DNA from: Ardenticatenaceae bacterium
GTDB taxonomy: Bacteria > Chloroflexota > Anaerolineae > Promineifilales > Promineifilaceae
NCBI GenBank assembly: GCA_020634395.1
Contig: JACKBU010000003.1
Location: 62,001 to 126,000, forward strand
Direction: 5' to 3'
Length of the DNA stretch: 64,000 bases
How positions within the stretch are numbered: the first letter of the stretch is position 1; each line of letters opens with the position of its first letter. A program made the position numbers and the translations under genes. This document shows, in pieces, positions 7,035 through 18,200 of this stretch. The notes under the pieces are model-generated. The model searched no databases. It saw nothing but the letters and a program-made list of their open reading frames with translations, and was not told the DNA's origin.

Positions 7035-8999
7035 ATGATCACCTCCATTCTCATTGCCAATCGTGGGGAAATCGCCTGCCGCATTGTGCGTACCTGCCGT
7101 CGGTTAGGCATCCGCACGGTAGCCGTCTACTCCGACGCCGACGCAAACGCGCGCCACGTCTTGCTGGCCGACGAAGCCCTTCACATCGGGCCTGCTCCAG
7201 CCAGTGAATCCTATCTGGCGATGGACAAAATCATCGCCGCCGCCCACCGCGCCGCCGCCGACGCCATTCATCCCGGCTTTGGCTTCCTCTCCGAAAACGC
7301 CGAATTCGCCCAGGCCGTATTGGACGCCGGGCTCATCTTCATCGGTCCCTCTCCGGCGGCGATGGCGGCGATGGGCAATAAGCAGGCGGCGAAGGAAGCG
7401 GTCACGGCCGTTGGCGTGCCCATCATCCCCGGCTACGGCGGCGCGGATCAGTCAGACGGCCGTTTACGCCAGGAAGCGGCCCGCATCGGCTATCCCCTGC
7501 TGGTGAAGGCGGCCGCGGGCGGCGGCGGCAAAGGCATGCGCGCCGTCACCGACCCGGCCCACCTGGACGACGCCCTGGCTTCCGCCCGCCGCGAGGCGCA
7601 GCAGGCCTTCGGCTCCGACGAGCTGCTGCTGGAAAAGCTGCTGGTGCAGCCGCGCCACATCGAATTCCAGGTGATTGGCGACAGGCACGGCCGTATCCTC
7701 CATCTGGGCGAACGAGAATGCTCCATCCAGCGCCGCCATCAAAAAGTGATCGAAGAAACGCCCTCTCCGGCCCTGACGCCGGAACTGCGCGCTAAGATGG
7801 GCGCAACGGCCGTAGCCGCCGCGCAGGCCGTGCAGTACACCAACGCCGGCACTGTGGAAATGCTGCTGGATGCCGACGGTAATTTCTACTTTTTGGAGAT
7901 GAACACGCGCCTGCAAGTGGAGCATCCGGTTACGGAACTGGTGACCGGGCTGGATCTGGTAGAATGGCAAATTAAAGTGGCCGAAGGACGGCCGTTACCG
8001 CTGACCCAGGAGCAAATCAGCCTGCGCGGTCACGCCATCGAGGCCCGCGTCTACGCCGAAAACCCGGCCAACGACTTTTTGCCCGTCACCGGCGACATTT
8101 TGCTCTGGCGCGAGCCGACCGGCGAGGGCGTGCGCGTGGACAGCGGCCTGCTGCCCCAGGACACAGTTTCCATCCACTACGATCCCATGCTGGCCAAAGT
8201 GATTGCGTACGGCGAAGATCGGGCAACGGCCGTGCGCCGCCTGCTCCGCGCCCTAGAAACCACCACCCTGCTGGGCCTGACCACCAATTTACCGTTCTTG
8301 CAAGACATTTTGCGCCATCCGGCCTTCCAATCCGGCGCTTTGCACACCGGCTTCATTGCCCAGCATCTGTCTGGCTGGCAGCCGCCAACCGGCGATGTGG
8401 CGCTGGCGCTGCTGGCGGCGACGGCCGTGCAATACATCCGCCAGCCGCAGTCCGCCAGCAGTACCGGCTTCTGGCGCAACAATCCCAACGCGCCGCAGCG
8501 CTTTCGCTATGCCATCAACGGTGAGGTAGTAGAGGTTCAGCTTACGCCAGAGCCGCGGCAGACCAGCCGCTTCCAGGCCAGCATGGGCGCAGAGGCTTAC
8601 AGCGTGCAGCTTGCCGCTTGCGGTGAAGAGCGCGTGACGCTGACGGTGAACGGCCGTCGCCAGACCCTCCCGCTCATCCTCACCCCCGGTTATGCCTGGG
8701 TACAAACGCCGGGCGGCGTAGTGGATTTGGAGATTGTGCCGCTGCTGCCCCGGCCACGGCCGTCGGCGGAGGCGGGCGGCTCGCTGCGCGCGCCCATGCC
8801 CGGTTCGGTGCTGGCAGTGCTGGTGCAGGTGGGCGACCGGGTCACGGAAGGCCAGCCATTGATGAAGCTGGAGGCGATGAAGATGGAGCACACCATCCGC
8901 ACCGCCGCCGACGGCGTCGTCGAGGCGATTTATTTTCAGCCCGGCGACACCGTGGAGGCGGAGGCGCAGTTGTTGAAAATTAAGAACGACGGAGGATGA
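7035..8999 (+). CDS. Acyl-CoA carboxylase alpha subunit (biotin carboxylase plus biotin carrier)
   Basis: 654 residues, the size of 3-methylcrotonyl-, geranyl- or propionyl-CoA carboxylase alpha subunits. It has the biotin carboxylase N-domain (ILIANRGEIACRIVRTCRRLG), the ATP-grasp with Gly-rich loop KAAAGGGGKGMR, the catalytic EMNTRLQVEHPVTE, and a C-terminal carrier with biotinyl-lysine K616 in LEAMKMEH. It carboxylates its own biotin with ATP and bicarbonate. No beta subunit is adjacent; the minus-strand carboxyltransferase at 12839 or one elsewhere would be needed. Same strand as the dehydrogenase and hydratase upstream, supporting a catabolic role. Confidence 0.93.
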   Translation: MITSILIANRGEIACRIVRTCRRLGIRTVAVYSDADANARHVLLADEALHIGPAPASESYLAMDKIIAAAHRAAADAIHPGFGFLSENAEFAQAVLDAGLIFIGPSPAAMAAMGNKQAAKEAVTAVGVPIIPGYGGADQSDGRLRQEAARIGYPLLVKAAAGGGGKGMRAVTDPAHLDDALASARREAQQAFGSDELLLEKLLVQPRHIEFQVIGDRHGRILHLGERECSIQRRHQKVIEETPSPALTPELRAKMGATAVAAAQAVQYTNAGTVEMLLDADGNFYFLEMNTRLQVEHPVTELVTGLDLVEWQIKVAEGRPLPLTQEQISLRGHAIEARVYAENPANDFLPVTGDILLWREPTGEGVRVDSGLLPQDTVSIHYDPMLAKVIAYGEDRATAVRRLLRALETTTLLGLTTNLPFLQDILRHPAFQSGALHTGFIAQHLSGWQPPTGDVALALLAATAVQYIRQPQSASSTGFWRNNPNAPQRFRYAINGEVVEVQLTPEPRQTSRFQASMGAEAYSVQLAACGEERVTLTVNGRRQTLPLILTPGYAWVQTPGGVVDLEIVPLLPRPRPSAEAGGSLRAPMPGSVLAVLVQVGDRVTEGQPLMKLEAMKMEHTIRTAADGVVEAIYFQPGDTVEAEAQLLKIKNDGG

Positions 9000-9002
9000 T
9001 GC

Positions 9003-9740
9003 GTGCCTTCCCCTCGTTTTGACATTACTCACTTTTCCCTCAGTCGGCATGGCGTGCCCGTACTGGCCGACGTGTCGTTTTACGTGGATCCTGGCGAAAT
9101 TGTCTGCTTGCTGGGGCCTAGCGGCGGCGGCAAAAGCAGCCTGCTGCGCTGCCTCAATCGCCTGACAGAGCCACCGCCGCAAACCATTTTCCTCGATGAC
9201 CAGGACGTAACCGAAATGGATGTGCTGGCCCTGCGCCGCCGCGTAGGTATGGTTTTCCAACAAGTGGCCCTGTTTCCCGGCACGGTCGCCGACAATGTGG
9301 CTTATGGGCCAGGGCTGCAGGCCGAAAGCCTGCCGCCGGAGGAAGTAAGCCGGCTGCTGGCCCTGGCCGATTTATCGGCGGAACTGGCCGGGCGCGACAG
9401 CCAGGAGCTGTCGGGCGGGCAGGCGCAGCGGGTGGCGTTGGCCCGCGCGCTGGCCACCGGACCGGCAGCCATGCTGCTCGACGAGCCGACGAGTGCGCTG
9501 GACCCGGCAGCTACGCGCAACGTGGAATCGACCATGCTTAAGCTGCGCCAATCGTTGGGGCTGACGGTGCTGTGGGTGACACACGCCCCGGAACAGGCGC
9601 GGCGAGTGGCCGACCGGGTGTATTTGCTGGTAGACGGCCGTATCGTGGACGAAGGCACACCCGAGCACCTGTTCCGGCCCGGCAGCCAGCACCTGACGGC
9701 CGTGTTTGCCGCCGGCGAGTTAGGAGAGCATGAATCATGA
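9003..9740 (+). CDS. ABC transporter ATPase, FetA-like
   Basis: 245 residues with Walker A GPSGGGKSS, Q-loop MVFQQVALFPGTV, signature ELSGGQAQRVALARAL, Walker B AMLLDEPTSALD and H-loop WVTHAPEQ. Together with the overlapping UPF0014 permease it forms a FetAB (YbbL/YbbM)-type exporter, reported in E. coli to export iron and relieve oxidative stress. GTG start three bases after the stop of the carboxylase; the first octamer ACGGCCGT occurs near 9635. Confidence 0.85.
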   Translation: MPSPRFDITHFSLSRHGVPVLADVSFYVDPGEIVCLLGPSGGGKSSLLRCLNRLTEPPPQTIFLDDQDVTEMDVLALRRRVGMVFQQVALFPGTVADNVAYGPGLQAESLPPEEVSRLLALADLSAELAGRDSQELSGGQAQRVALARALATGPAAMLLDEPTSALDPAATRNVESTMLKLRQSLGLTVLWVTHAPEQARRVADRVYLLVDGRIVDEGTPEHLFRPGSQHLTAVFAAGELGEHES

Positions 9741-10507
9741 CCAGTCTGAACCTGCTCAGCGAACTGCCCCGCATCCTGGCCGCTCTGTTTTTGGTTGTCG
9801 TGGCGGCGGCTATCTCCCGCTGGCAGCATCTAGACCTGGAAAAACAGATGCTGGTCGCCGTCGTGCGCGCCTTTATCCAGCTAACGCTTATTGGCTACGC
9901 CCTCAACATCATCTTTGCCGCTGATAATCCGGCGGCCATTTTGTTGATTCTGGCCGTCATGACCAGCATCGCCAGCTATACCTCCGGCAAACGCGGCCAG
10001 GGCACGCCTCACGCCATGCGCGTCGCCGGGCTGGCCATCACCTTTGGCGCCGCGCTGACGCTGGGATTGCTGGTGGGGCTGCGCGTGTTCACCTTTACCG
10101 CCCAGCAAATCATCCCCATCGCCGGCATGGTGATCGGCAATTCGATGAACGTGTGTTCCCTGGTGATGCGGCGGATGCACGAGGAAATCAAGGCGCGGCA
10201 GTTACAAATTGAGACGGCGCTGGCGCTGGGGGCCACCCGCCAGCAGGCGGTGCGGCCGCACCTCAAGACGGCCCTGCAAAGCGGCATGATGCCCATCGTG
10301 GACAGCACCAAAACGGTGGGCCTGATCCAACTGCCGGGGGCGATGACCGGCATGATCCTGGCCGGCGCGTCGCCTTTGCAGGCGGTTCAGCTGCAAATGA
10401 TCGTGATGTACATGTTGATTGGGGCGGCGGCGCTGACCGGGCTGGCCGCTTCCTGGCTCTCTTACCGGCAGTTTTTTACCGCCAATCATCAGCTGGTGGA
10501 GGCCTGA
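9737..10507 (+). CDS. ABC transporter permease, FetB/UPF0014 family
   Basis: 256 residues, about six to seven membrane spans (for example ILAALFLVVVAAAIS, ILLILAVMTSIASY, ALTLGLLVGLRVF). The family signature around IAGMVIGNSMNVCSLVMRR and ALALGATRQQAVRPHLKTAL is present. It overlaps the ATPase gene by four bases (ATGA), so the two are coupled. The closest described role is iron export with FetA; substrate here is inferred from family only. A gene cluster on the other strand follows convergently. Confidence 0.85.
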   Translation: MTSLNLLSELPRILAALFLVVVAAAISRWQHLDLEKQMLVAVVRAFIQLTLIGYALNIIFAADNPAAILLILAVMTSIASYTSGKRGQGTPHAMRVAGLAITFGAALTLGLLVGLRVFTFTAQQIIPIAGMVIGNSMNVCSLVMRRMHEEIKARQLQIETALALGATRQQAVRPHLKTALQSGMMPIVDSTKTVGLIQLPGAMTGMILAGASPLQAVQLQMIVMYMLIGAAALTGLAASWLSYRQFFTANHQLVEA

Positions 10508-10624
10508 CCAGAGAATCCTCTTTTTTCATACGGCCCACGATGTTGAACTTGAAGGCTCAGTAATCCTCGCCGCGCACAAACGGCCGTACGCGCCTTATAA
10601 CAGTTACTTGGTTTTTACGGCCGT

Positions 10625-11125
10625 CTACGAAATTTCCACCAGCACCTGCTCCCGCAAAACGGACTGGTTGGCAGCCACCGGCAGCGCACTTACCACCCCG
10701 GCGCGCGGGGCGCGGATCTCATTTTCCATCTTCATCGCTTCCAGAATCAGCAGCGGCTCGCCGGCCCGCACAGTCTGGCCCTGTTTGACCATGACGCGGG
10801 TAATCAGGCCGGGGATGGGGGCTTTGACACGGCCGTCGCCGTTACCCACCGGCTGCACGGCCGTGGCCGCCATGTCGTGCACTTCCAGCATATGCAGACC
10901 GCCGTACGCTTTGATCCACTCAAGCTTGTTGTGGAAAGTAACTTCGTAGGGACGGCCGTCTACCACCATCCACTCCATCTCCGCAAACGCCGCTTCCAGT
11001 TCCGGGATACGCACCGTCACCCACTCCCCATTCACCCGCAGCGCAAAAGCCTCTTCGTTTTGCGGGAAAACCCCCGCCTCAATCTCATAAACACGGTCAT
11101 CAATCGTCACCGCTAACTTATGCAT
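10625..11125 (-). CDS. Biotin carboxyl carrier protein of an acyl-CoA carboxylase
   Basis: 166 residues: an N-terminal strand-rich region, a Gly/Ala linker, and a C-terminal biotinyl domain with K132 in LEAMKMENEI and the hammerhead hairpin GLITRVMVKQGQTVRAGEPLL. It accepts carboxyl from the biotin carboxylase encoded just upstream and hands it to the carboxyltransferase. Start has GGAGAG upstream. It is the last of six genes on the minus strand running from 25465 and ends convergent with the FetAB genes. Four octamers ACGGCCGT lie in or beside it. Confidence 0.9.
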   Translation of the reverse strand: MHKLAVTIDDRVYEIEAGVFPQNEEAFALRVNGEWVTVRIPELEAAFAEMEWMVVDGRPYEVTFHNKLEWIKAYGGLHMLEVHDMAATAVQPVGNGDGRVKAPIPGLITRVMVKQGQTVRAGEPLLILEAMKMENEIRAPRAGVVSALPVAANQSVLREQVLVEIS

Positions 11126-11149
11126 CCCACACTCTCCTGGTTAGTGTTC

Positions 11150-11241
11150 AGGTGGGCAGGTACTCAGGTGCTCACGAAGTACCGAAACACTTGAACCCCT
11201 TGCCCGGCTACCAGCTAACAGCTTATAGCTAAAAGCTTATG
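11150..11241. repeat. Short-unit repeat tract, units caggt and agctaacagctt
   Basis: Left half is built of caggt words (tcaggtgggcaggtactcaggtgctc), the right half of agct words (agctaacagcttatagctaaaagctt). The 12-mer agctaacagctt at 11213-11224 recurs exactly at 17855, 18197 and 18539 inside the megasynthase gene. Confidence 0.75.
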
Positions 11242-11248
11242 GCTGCTC

Positions 11249-12727
11249 TCACTCCGGCAGCCGCCTGCTGTCCTGGTGCCAGGCATTCAGTGCCCGCACC
11301 GGCACACTGGGGCGGAACATCTGGTTGCGCCGCACATACAACATCGCCGCGATGACGGCCAGATCACGATAGTAGGTATCGTGCTGCGGTTGGCATTTGA
11401 ATTCGGCATCGAGCAGGCTGGTGTCGTAACGGCCGTCTGCAAACTCCGGCGCGCACAACACATGCAGCAGCAGCGGCAAATTGGTGGGTGTGCCGACCAG
11501 TTGGAGATCTTCCACCGCTCGCCGCGCCCGCGCCAGGCAGCGCGCCCGGTCCGCCCCCCAAACCGTCAGCTTGGCGATTAAGGGATCGTATTTGTCCGGC
11601 ACGTCACACTCAGAGTAAACATAAGTATCCACCCGCACTTCGGGGCCGCCGGGCAGGCGCACCCGCCGCAAGCGCCCCGGACTGGGCAGCCGCCGCCACG
11701 GATCTTCAGCGTGGATGCGGCAGAGCATGGCCCAGCCATCCAGGCGCACGTCGGCCTGCGTGTGCCGCAGCGGTTCCCCGGCGGCAATGCGCAGCTGCTC
11801 TTCCACCAGATTGATGCGCGTCATCATTTCGGTGAGGGCGTGATCGACTTGAATGCGTGATTTGATTTCGGTGAAATAAAAGTTGCCATCGTTGTCCAGC
11901 AAAAATTCCACCGTACCCGCGTTTTCATACTGAAACAGTCGGGCGATGTCCAGCGCCGCCTGCCAGATTTGCTGGCGCAGGTCGTCTGTGAGGCAGGGCG
12001 CGGGCGCTTCTTCCACAACTTTGCGGTTGCTGTATTGGAGAGAGCCTTCGCGCTCGCCCAGGTGGATGATGTGGCCCTGTTTATCGGCCAGGATTTGCAC
12101 GCCAATCTGGTGGGCGGGCAGGATGGCTTTTTCCAGGTAGACGCGCTGGTTGCCGTAGACGGCCTGGGCTTCTTGTTGGGCGCGGTGCACGGCCGTTTCC
12201 AAAAACTGTGGCGTCCTCACCAAACGCTCGGCCGAGCCGCGCCCGCCGCTGCAAGACTTCACCACCAGCGGATACCCCACCAGATCGGCGGCAATTTCCA
12301 GAACCTTTAGTTCGCGCTCGTCGAAGGCTACCGGCGCATAATCCACCACGGGGAACCCGGCGGCGCGCGCGCGGGCCAGGGTTTCGATCTTGTTGCGGAG
12401 GGTTTGCAAAACGGCCGTGCCTGGCCCCACAAACACAATGCCCGCCGCCTCACACGCCGCCACAAACTCCGGCTCCTCCGCCAGATAGCCATACCCCGGA
12501 TGGATCGCTTCTGCGCCGGTTTCCCGAGCGATGCGTAAAATCGCTTCCTGGTCCAAAAAGCCGAGCGGCGCATCCAACAGCGCGCACTCGTCGGCCATAC
12601 GCACATGCCGCGAGCCTTCATCCGGCGCTTCATACAGGGCAATCGTATGCAACCCCATTTCCCGGCACGTCAGAATAATGCGCGTGGCAATCTCCCCTCG
12701 GTTCGCAATCAAAATTCTCTTAAACAT
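11249..12727 (-). CDS. Biotin carboxylase subunit
   Basis: 492 residues: ILIANRGEIATRIILTCREMG at the N-terminus, the ATP-grasp Gly-rich loop KSCSGGRGSAERLV and the active-site stretch EIKSRIQVDHALTEM. It uses ATP and bicarbonate to carboxylate the separate biotin carrier downstream. Two normally conserved positions differ: the active-site motif reads EIKSRIQVDHALTE rather than EMNxRxQVEHxVTE, and the glycine loop is CSGGRGS rather than AxGGGGxG, so this is a divergent member. AAGG lies before the ATG. Operonic with carboxyltransferase and carrier. Confidence 0.88.
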   Translation of the reverse strand: MFKRILIANRGEIATRIILTCREMGLHTIALYEAPDEGSRHVRMADECALLDAPLGFLDQEAILRIARETGAEAIHPGYGYLAEEPEFVAACEAAGIVFVGPGTAVLQTLRNKIETLARARAAGFPVVDYAPVAFDERELKVLEIAADLVGYPLVVKSCSGGRGSAERLVRTPQFLETAVHRAQQEAQAVYGNQRVYLEKAILPAHQIGVQILADKQGHIIHLGEREGSLQYSNRKVVEEAPAPCLTDDLRQQIWQAALDIARLFQYENAGTVEFLLDNDGNFYFTEIKSRIQVDHALTEMMTRINLVEEQLRIAAGEPLRHTQADVRLDGWAMLCRIHAEDPWRRLPSPGRLRRVRLPGGPEVRVDTYVYSECDVPDKYDPLIAKLTVWGADRARCLARARRAVEDLQLVGTPTNLPLLLHVLCAPEFADGRYDTSLLDAEFKCQPQHDTYYRDLAVIAAMLYVRRNQMFRPSVPVRALNAWHQDSRRLPE

Positions 12728-12741
12728 CGCATACCTTTGTC

Positions 12742-12835
12742 AGTTAGTCGGGTAGTCTGGTAGTCCGTAGTCTGGTAGTCTGGTAGTCAACCGTTCGACT
12801 AATAGACTACCAGACTATTTGACTATTTGACTAAC
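12742..12835. repeat. Short-unit inverted repeat tract, unit tagtctgg
   Basis: TAGTCTGGTAGTC occurs at 12753-12765 and 12768-12780 and its exact complement at 12805-12817, with further gactatt words to 12833. The whole gap between carboxyltransferase and biotin carboxylase genes is this fold-back tract. Confidence 0.85.
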
Positions 12836-12838
12836 CCC

Positions 12839-14386
<1,548 letters not shown>

Positions 14387-14406
14387 AGTGTCTCCTCCAG
14401 ACTGGA

Positions 14407-14511
14407 GTTTGTTAGTTTGACAGTTGGTTTGTTAGTTTGATAGTTGGTTAGTTTGATAGTTGGTTGGCGATCAGCAAACCAACCAACCAACAAACCAACA
14501 AACTAACAAAC
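14407..14511. repeat. Short-unit inverted repeat tract, unit gtttgttagtttg
   Basis: GTTTGTTAGTTTG at 14407-14419 pairs exactly with 14499-14511; both arms continue with ttggtt / aaccaa words. The 18-mer ggtttgttggttggttgg (reverse strand) also occurs at about 20810-20830 inside the megasynthase gene. Confidence 0.85.
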
Positions 14512-14514
14512 TAA

Positions 14515-15216
14515 CTACTCAACCTCTTCTCCCACTACCAATGTCAGCACAAAGTTATCCCACACGCGCCACCAGCCGCTTAGCGGCGGGACAGGCTGGG
14601 GCAAACGGCCGTCATCGCAGCCAATCGTAAAGGGCGTCCAGGTAGACGGCCGTTCCGCTACCGGCGCAATTAAGCATTCCACACAGCGGGTATCCACCGT
14701 TAGCCCCAGGTGCAGCGCTTTCAGCACCGCTTCCTTGGCGCTCCAGACGGCCGTTACCAGCACATCACGCATGGCCCCTTCCGCCTGACTCACCCGCTCT
14801 TGCTCCGCCGCCGTCAAATAATCGGCCATAAACGCCGCCGACCGGGGTTCAATCCACTCCATATCCGCGCCGATGGGCCAGGACGGCCGTTCCACCACCG
14901 CGCAAAATGCGTGCCCATGCGCATGGCTGAGCGACAGCGAAACCGCCAGCCCCTGGTACTCGATGATGGGGTCGCCGCGACGGCCGTTACGCACCACAAT
15001 CTCCGGCAAAGCCGCCACCCGGCCTGTCTGCTGCTGCACCACGGTCTGGACCAACTGCTTCGCCGTCCAGCGGCCCAGCACCCAATCCTGCCGCCGCTTC
15101 TCTGTTTTCAGCGCCGCCAGTTTTGTTTGCTCATCCGCATGCAGCATACCAGCCAAGCTAACCCCATCAGCCAGCTCCGGATGCGCCCCTGCCGCCTGCA
15201 CCAACCAATGAATCAT
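14515..15216 (-). CDS. 4'-phosphopantetheinyl transferase
   Basis: 233 residues of the Sfp/AcpT superfamily. Motifs: VSLSLSHAHGHAFCAV with the SHxxG-type entry, GADMEWIEPR with the Mg-binding Asp, and WSAKEAVLKALHLGL with the WxxKEA signature. It would load carrier domains of the adjacent megasynthase, whose stop lies 48 bases upstream. ATG 15216 is preferred over TTG 15231. It contains at least five ACGGCCGT octamers, one of the densest genes here. Confidence 0.88.
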   Translation of the reverse strand: MIHWLVQAAGAHPELADGVSLAGMLHADEQTKLAALKTEKRRQDWVLGRWTAKQLVQTVVQQQTGRVAALPEIVVRNGRRGDPIIEYQGLAVSLSLSHAHGHAFCAVVERPSWPIGADMEWIEPRSAAFMADYLTAAEQERVSQAEGAMRDVLVTAVWSAKEAVLKALHLGLTVDTRCVECLIAPVAERPSTWTPFTIGCDDGRLPQPVPPLSGWWRVWDNFVLTLVVGEEVE

Positions 15217-15235
15217 CACCCAATTCCCCAACTAC

Positions 15236-15266
15236 TCGTCTATTCGACTACTCGACTACCCGACTA
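15236..15266. repeat. Short tandem tract, unit cgactac
   Basis: Tandem words ctattcgactactcgactacccgactac fill the gap between the megasynthase stop and the transferase start. Unlike its neighbours it has no clear opposite arm. Confidence 0.6.
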
Positions 15267-18200
15267 CAAGACCACTCTCCCCGGCAGCGCCACCGTCCGG
15301 TACGCGCTGACCATCACGTACACGTTGCCCTGCTCGTCCAACACCTGGGCGTCGTAGGCCGCGCCGTTGTTCAGCGCTTTGACTAGGGCATAGAGGCGAC
15401 GGCCGTTTGCCTCTTCGGGCTGGCGGAACGTCGTCACGGAGTGGATGGCTGCCGGCAGGGCCATTTCGCCGCGCGTGCGAATTTGCCACACACCCGCCGT
15501 CTGGAAGACCAGTTCGATCAGGCGCGGGGCCATCACCGCTGCCGCGTCTGCCGATTGGGTATTGGGCGGCAGATTCTCCGCCATCAGGCCGATGGCCTGG
15601 CTGCCGTCCACCTTCACCCGCTCTAAAACCCTGTACGCTGGACCGTGAAAGAAGATGTCGTAAATCGCTTCCTGGGTGATGGTCATGTCGGCGGTTGGCG
15701 GGGGCGTCAGCGGGAAATCGGGCTTGCCCAGCGGCGCGGGCGTCAGCCGGACGTTGGCCGTGAAGTGCCGCTTTTCCTGCACGCCGGCTTTGCCCAGATC
15801 GCGCCGCGACCAGAGTTCCGTGTGGGCGATGATGCTGCCGCCGCGCGCTGGGGTGAGAACGGCCGTTACCCACACCGTCTGCGGCTCCAGCCGATAAAAC
15901 TTAAACGGGCTGGAGAATTCCTCATGCTCGACAGCCGCCACGTGATACCCGGGAGCCAGCAGCGCGGCCAGTTGGGCAAAGATTTCCGTGCCCATCACCC
16001 CCGGCAGCAGCGGCGTGCCCTCCATCGCATGGTCATACAGGAAGGGCTGCGCCTTCGGGTCGAGCGTCGTCGCCGCCTGCCAGCCGCCATACAGTTTCGC
16101 CGCTTCCAATTCATCCACCAGCAAAAACGCTGCGTCTCTGCGTCTCTGCGTTAAAAATTCCGCCGCCTTCTCCGGGTCCAGGCCGCCGGTCTCGTCAAAC
16201 TCGGCCATCATCATGCCCAGCGCCCCGCCGACCACCACTTCGCCTTTGAAGGCGCTGGCCACCAGTTCGCGGCGCACAGTGGGCACGCCCGCTTCCGGCG
16301 GCAGCATGTCGATGCCCGCCAGCGCCATTATCTTGGGCAGCGAGCCGCGCGAAGCCATGCCGATGCCACCCCAGGCCGTCCAGTCGATGGCGATGCCTTT
16401 GGTTTTGGGCCGCGTGGTGCGCAGGCTGCTGGTCAGTTTGCACAGCAGGTCGTTGGCCGCGCTGTAGTCGGTCTGGCCGTTGTTGCCAAAGCGCCCGGCC
16501 ACCGAGCTAAAGACCACCGTCGCCCCAATCTCCATGCCTTTGGCCGCATTTAGCAGGCTGAAAAAGCCATCGGCCTTGATGTCGAAGACCAGATCGAACT
16601 GTTCGGCCGGTTTGTCCGGCAAGATTTTGCTGATTTCGATGCCGCCGGCGTGGATGAGGACGTCGATACGGCCGTATCGCCTTCTCACATCATCCACCAC
16701 CGCCGCCACGGCCGGGCCATCCAACAAATTGACGCTGTGGTAATGGGCCGCGCCGCCCGCCGCTTCCACCGCTTCGATGGCCCGCAGCGCCGCCTCGTCG
16801 CGTTCAATCGCCATCAGCTGCTTCTCGATCAGCGCCGGAGTCGGCCGTTCACCGGCCGCTTTCGCCTCGGCGATGAGCTGCTGCTTCAGGGCTTCCTTGT
16901 CGCTGCGGAACAGGGCGATCTTTTCGCTGGCCCGCTCTGGCTCGGCCACCAGGTCCAGCAGATAGAACGTGCCGCCGCTGTTGGCCGCCAGATCCGCAAT
17001 AATCTCGCTGGTGATGCCGCCGGCCGCGCCCGTTACCACGAACACCGTGTTTTCGTTCAGGGTCAGTCCATCGCCGCTGTAGGTGGCCGGTTGTTCCACC
17101 ACCGTCACGCTGAAACGCTGTGCCTCGACATAGCCTACCTCCACCACGCCGGGATCGCTCAGGGTTTCGGCGATGAGCAGGTTGGCGGGCTGGGCCGTCT
17201 TGCGGCTGGCTTCAAAATCGATCGCTTTGACGAGGACGTCGGGGCGTTCGCGCTTGTACGCCTTCGTGAAGCCGCTCACCGCACCGCCCAGCGGCGCCGA
17301 CGCGCCTTCCGACCCGTAGCCATGCAGTCCGCCCATGCGCGTACCCGCCACCAGGAACGTGCCCGGCGCGCTGACCGCTTCGTAGAGGGCGCGCATGGCC
17401 GTGTACAAATTTTTGACGCGCACGCGGTTTAATTCCCGCCACGTGTCCAGGTCCATGTCGTCGACGGCCGGTTCGACGTCCAGCGCGGGCAGCCAGTAAA
17501 TGCCCTGCACCGGCCCTTCGCCCAGCCAGACGGCGAGCTGCTTTGCCACGAGGTCGGCGGGTTTGCCGGCGTCGAGGCTGAGGACGGTCACGCCCAGCTT
17601 GCGCAGGCGGCCGGTCAGCGCTTTGCCAATGCCGCCCTCGTCCATGGCCACCACCACCCGGCTGGCTTCGTCCAGGGTGACGCCGGTTGGCTTGCAGAGG
17701 GAGAGCGACGGCCGTAAAACCGGTACGGCCACCCGGCGCGGCATCTGGTCGGCGTCTTCCAGGCGGTAGGCAGATGTGGGGGTGTGGGGGTGAGCGGGTG
17801 ACAAGGTGACTGGAGCGCTGGCTAACAATTCGCCTGGTGCGGCTTCTGGCTTAGAGCTAACAGCTTCCGGCTTGGAGCTATCCGCCAAATCTGGGCGCAT
17901 CTCTTTCACGAAGCCGATCACCCGTTCCAGCGTGTTGTACTCACGCAAGTTCAGATCATCGCGGCGCGGAATGTCGAAGGTCTGGCGAATAGCGGCGAAG
18001 GTTTCTGCCTGTTTCACGGTGTCGATGCCTAGATCCGCTTCCAAATCCAGGTCCAAATCCAGCATGTCTTCGGGGTAACCCGTCTGTTCGGCCACCAGAG
18101 CAATGATCTGCGCCGCGATAGGATCGGGAGATTGGAGATTGGAGATTGGAGATTGGGCAGCGGCTGATGGTTCGCTTTGTCCCACTTCCGGCTGAGAGCT

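Noticed and set aside
8289..9263. 324-residue open frame on the minus strand
   Set aside because: Spans the carboxylase and ABC ATPase in antisense; no motif.
12742..12835. CRISPR-like array
   Set aside because: Repeats are 5-13 bases without uniform spacers and fold back on themselves; no cas genes nearby.
14400..14515. Rho-independent terminator after the phosphopantetheinyl transferase
   Set aside because: Tandem AT/GT words with inverted arms but no GC-rich stem and no T-run.
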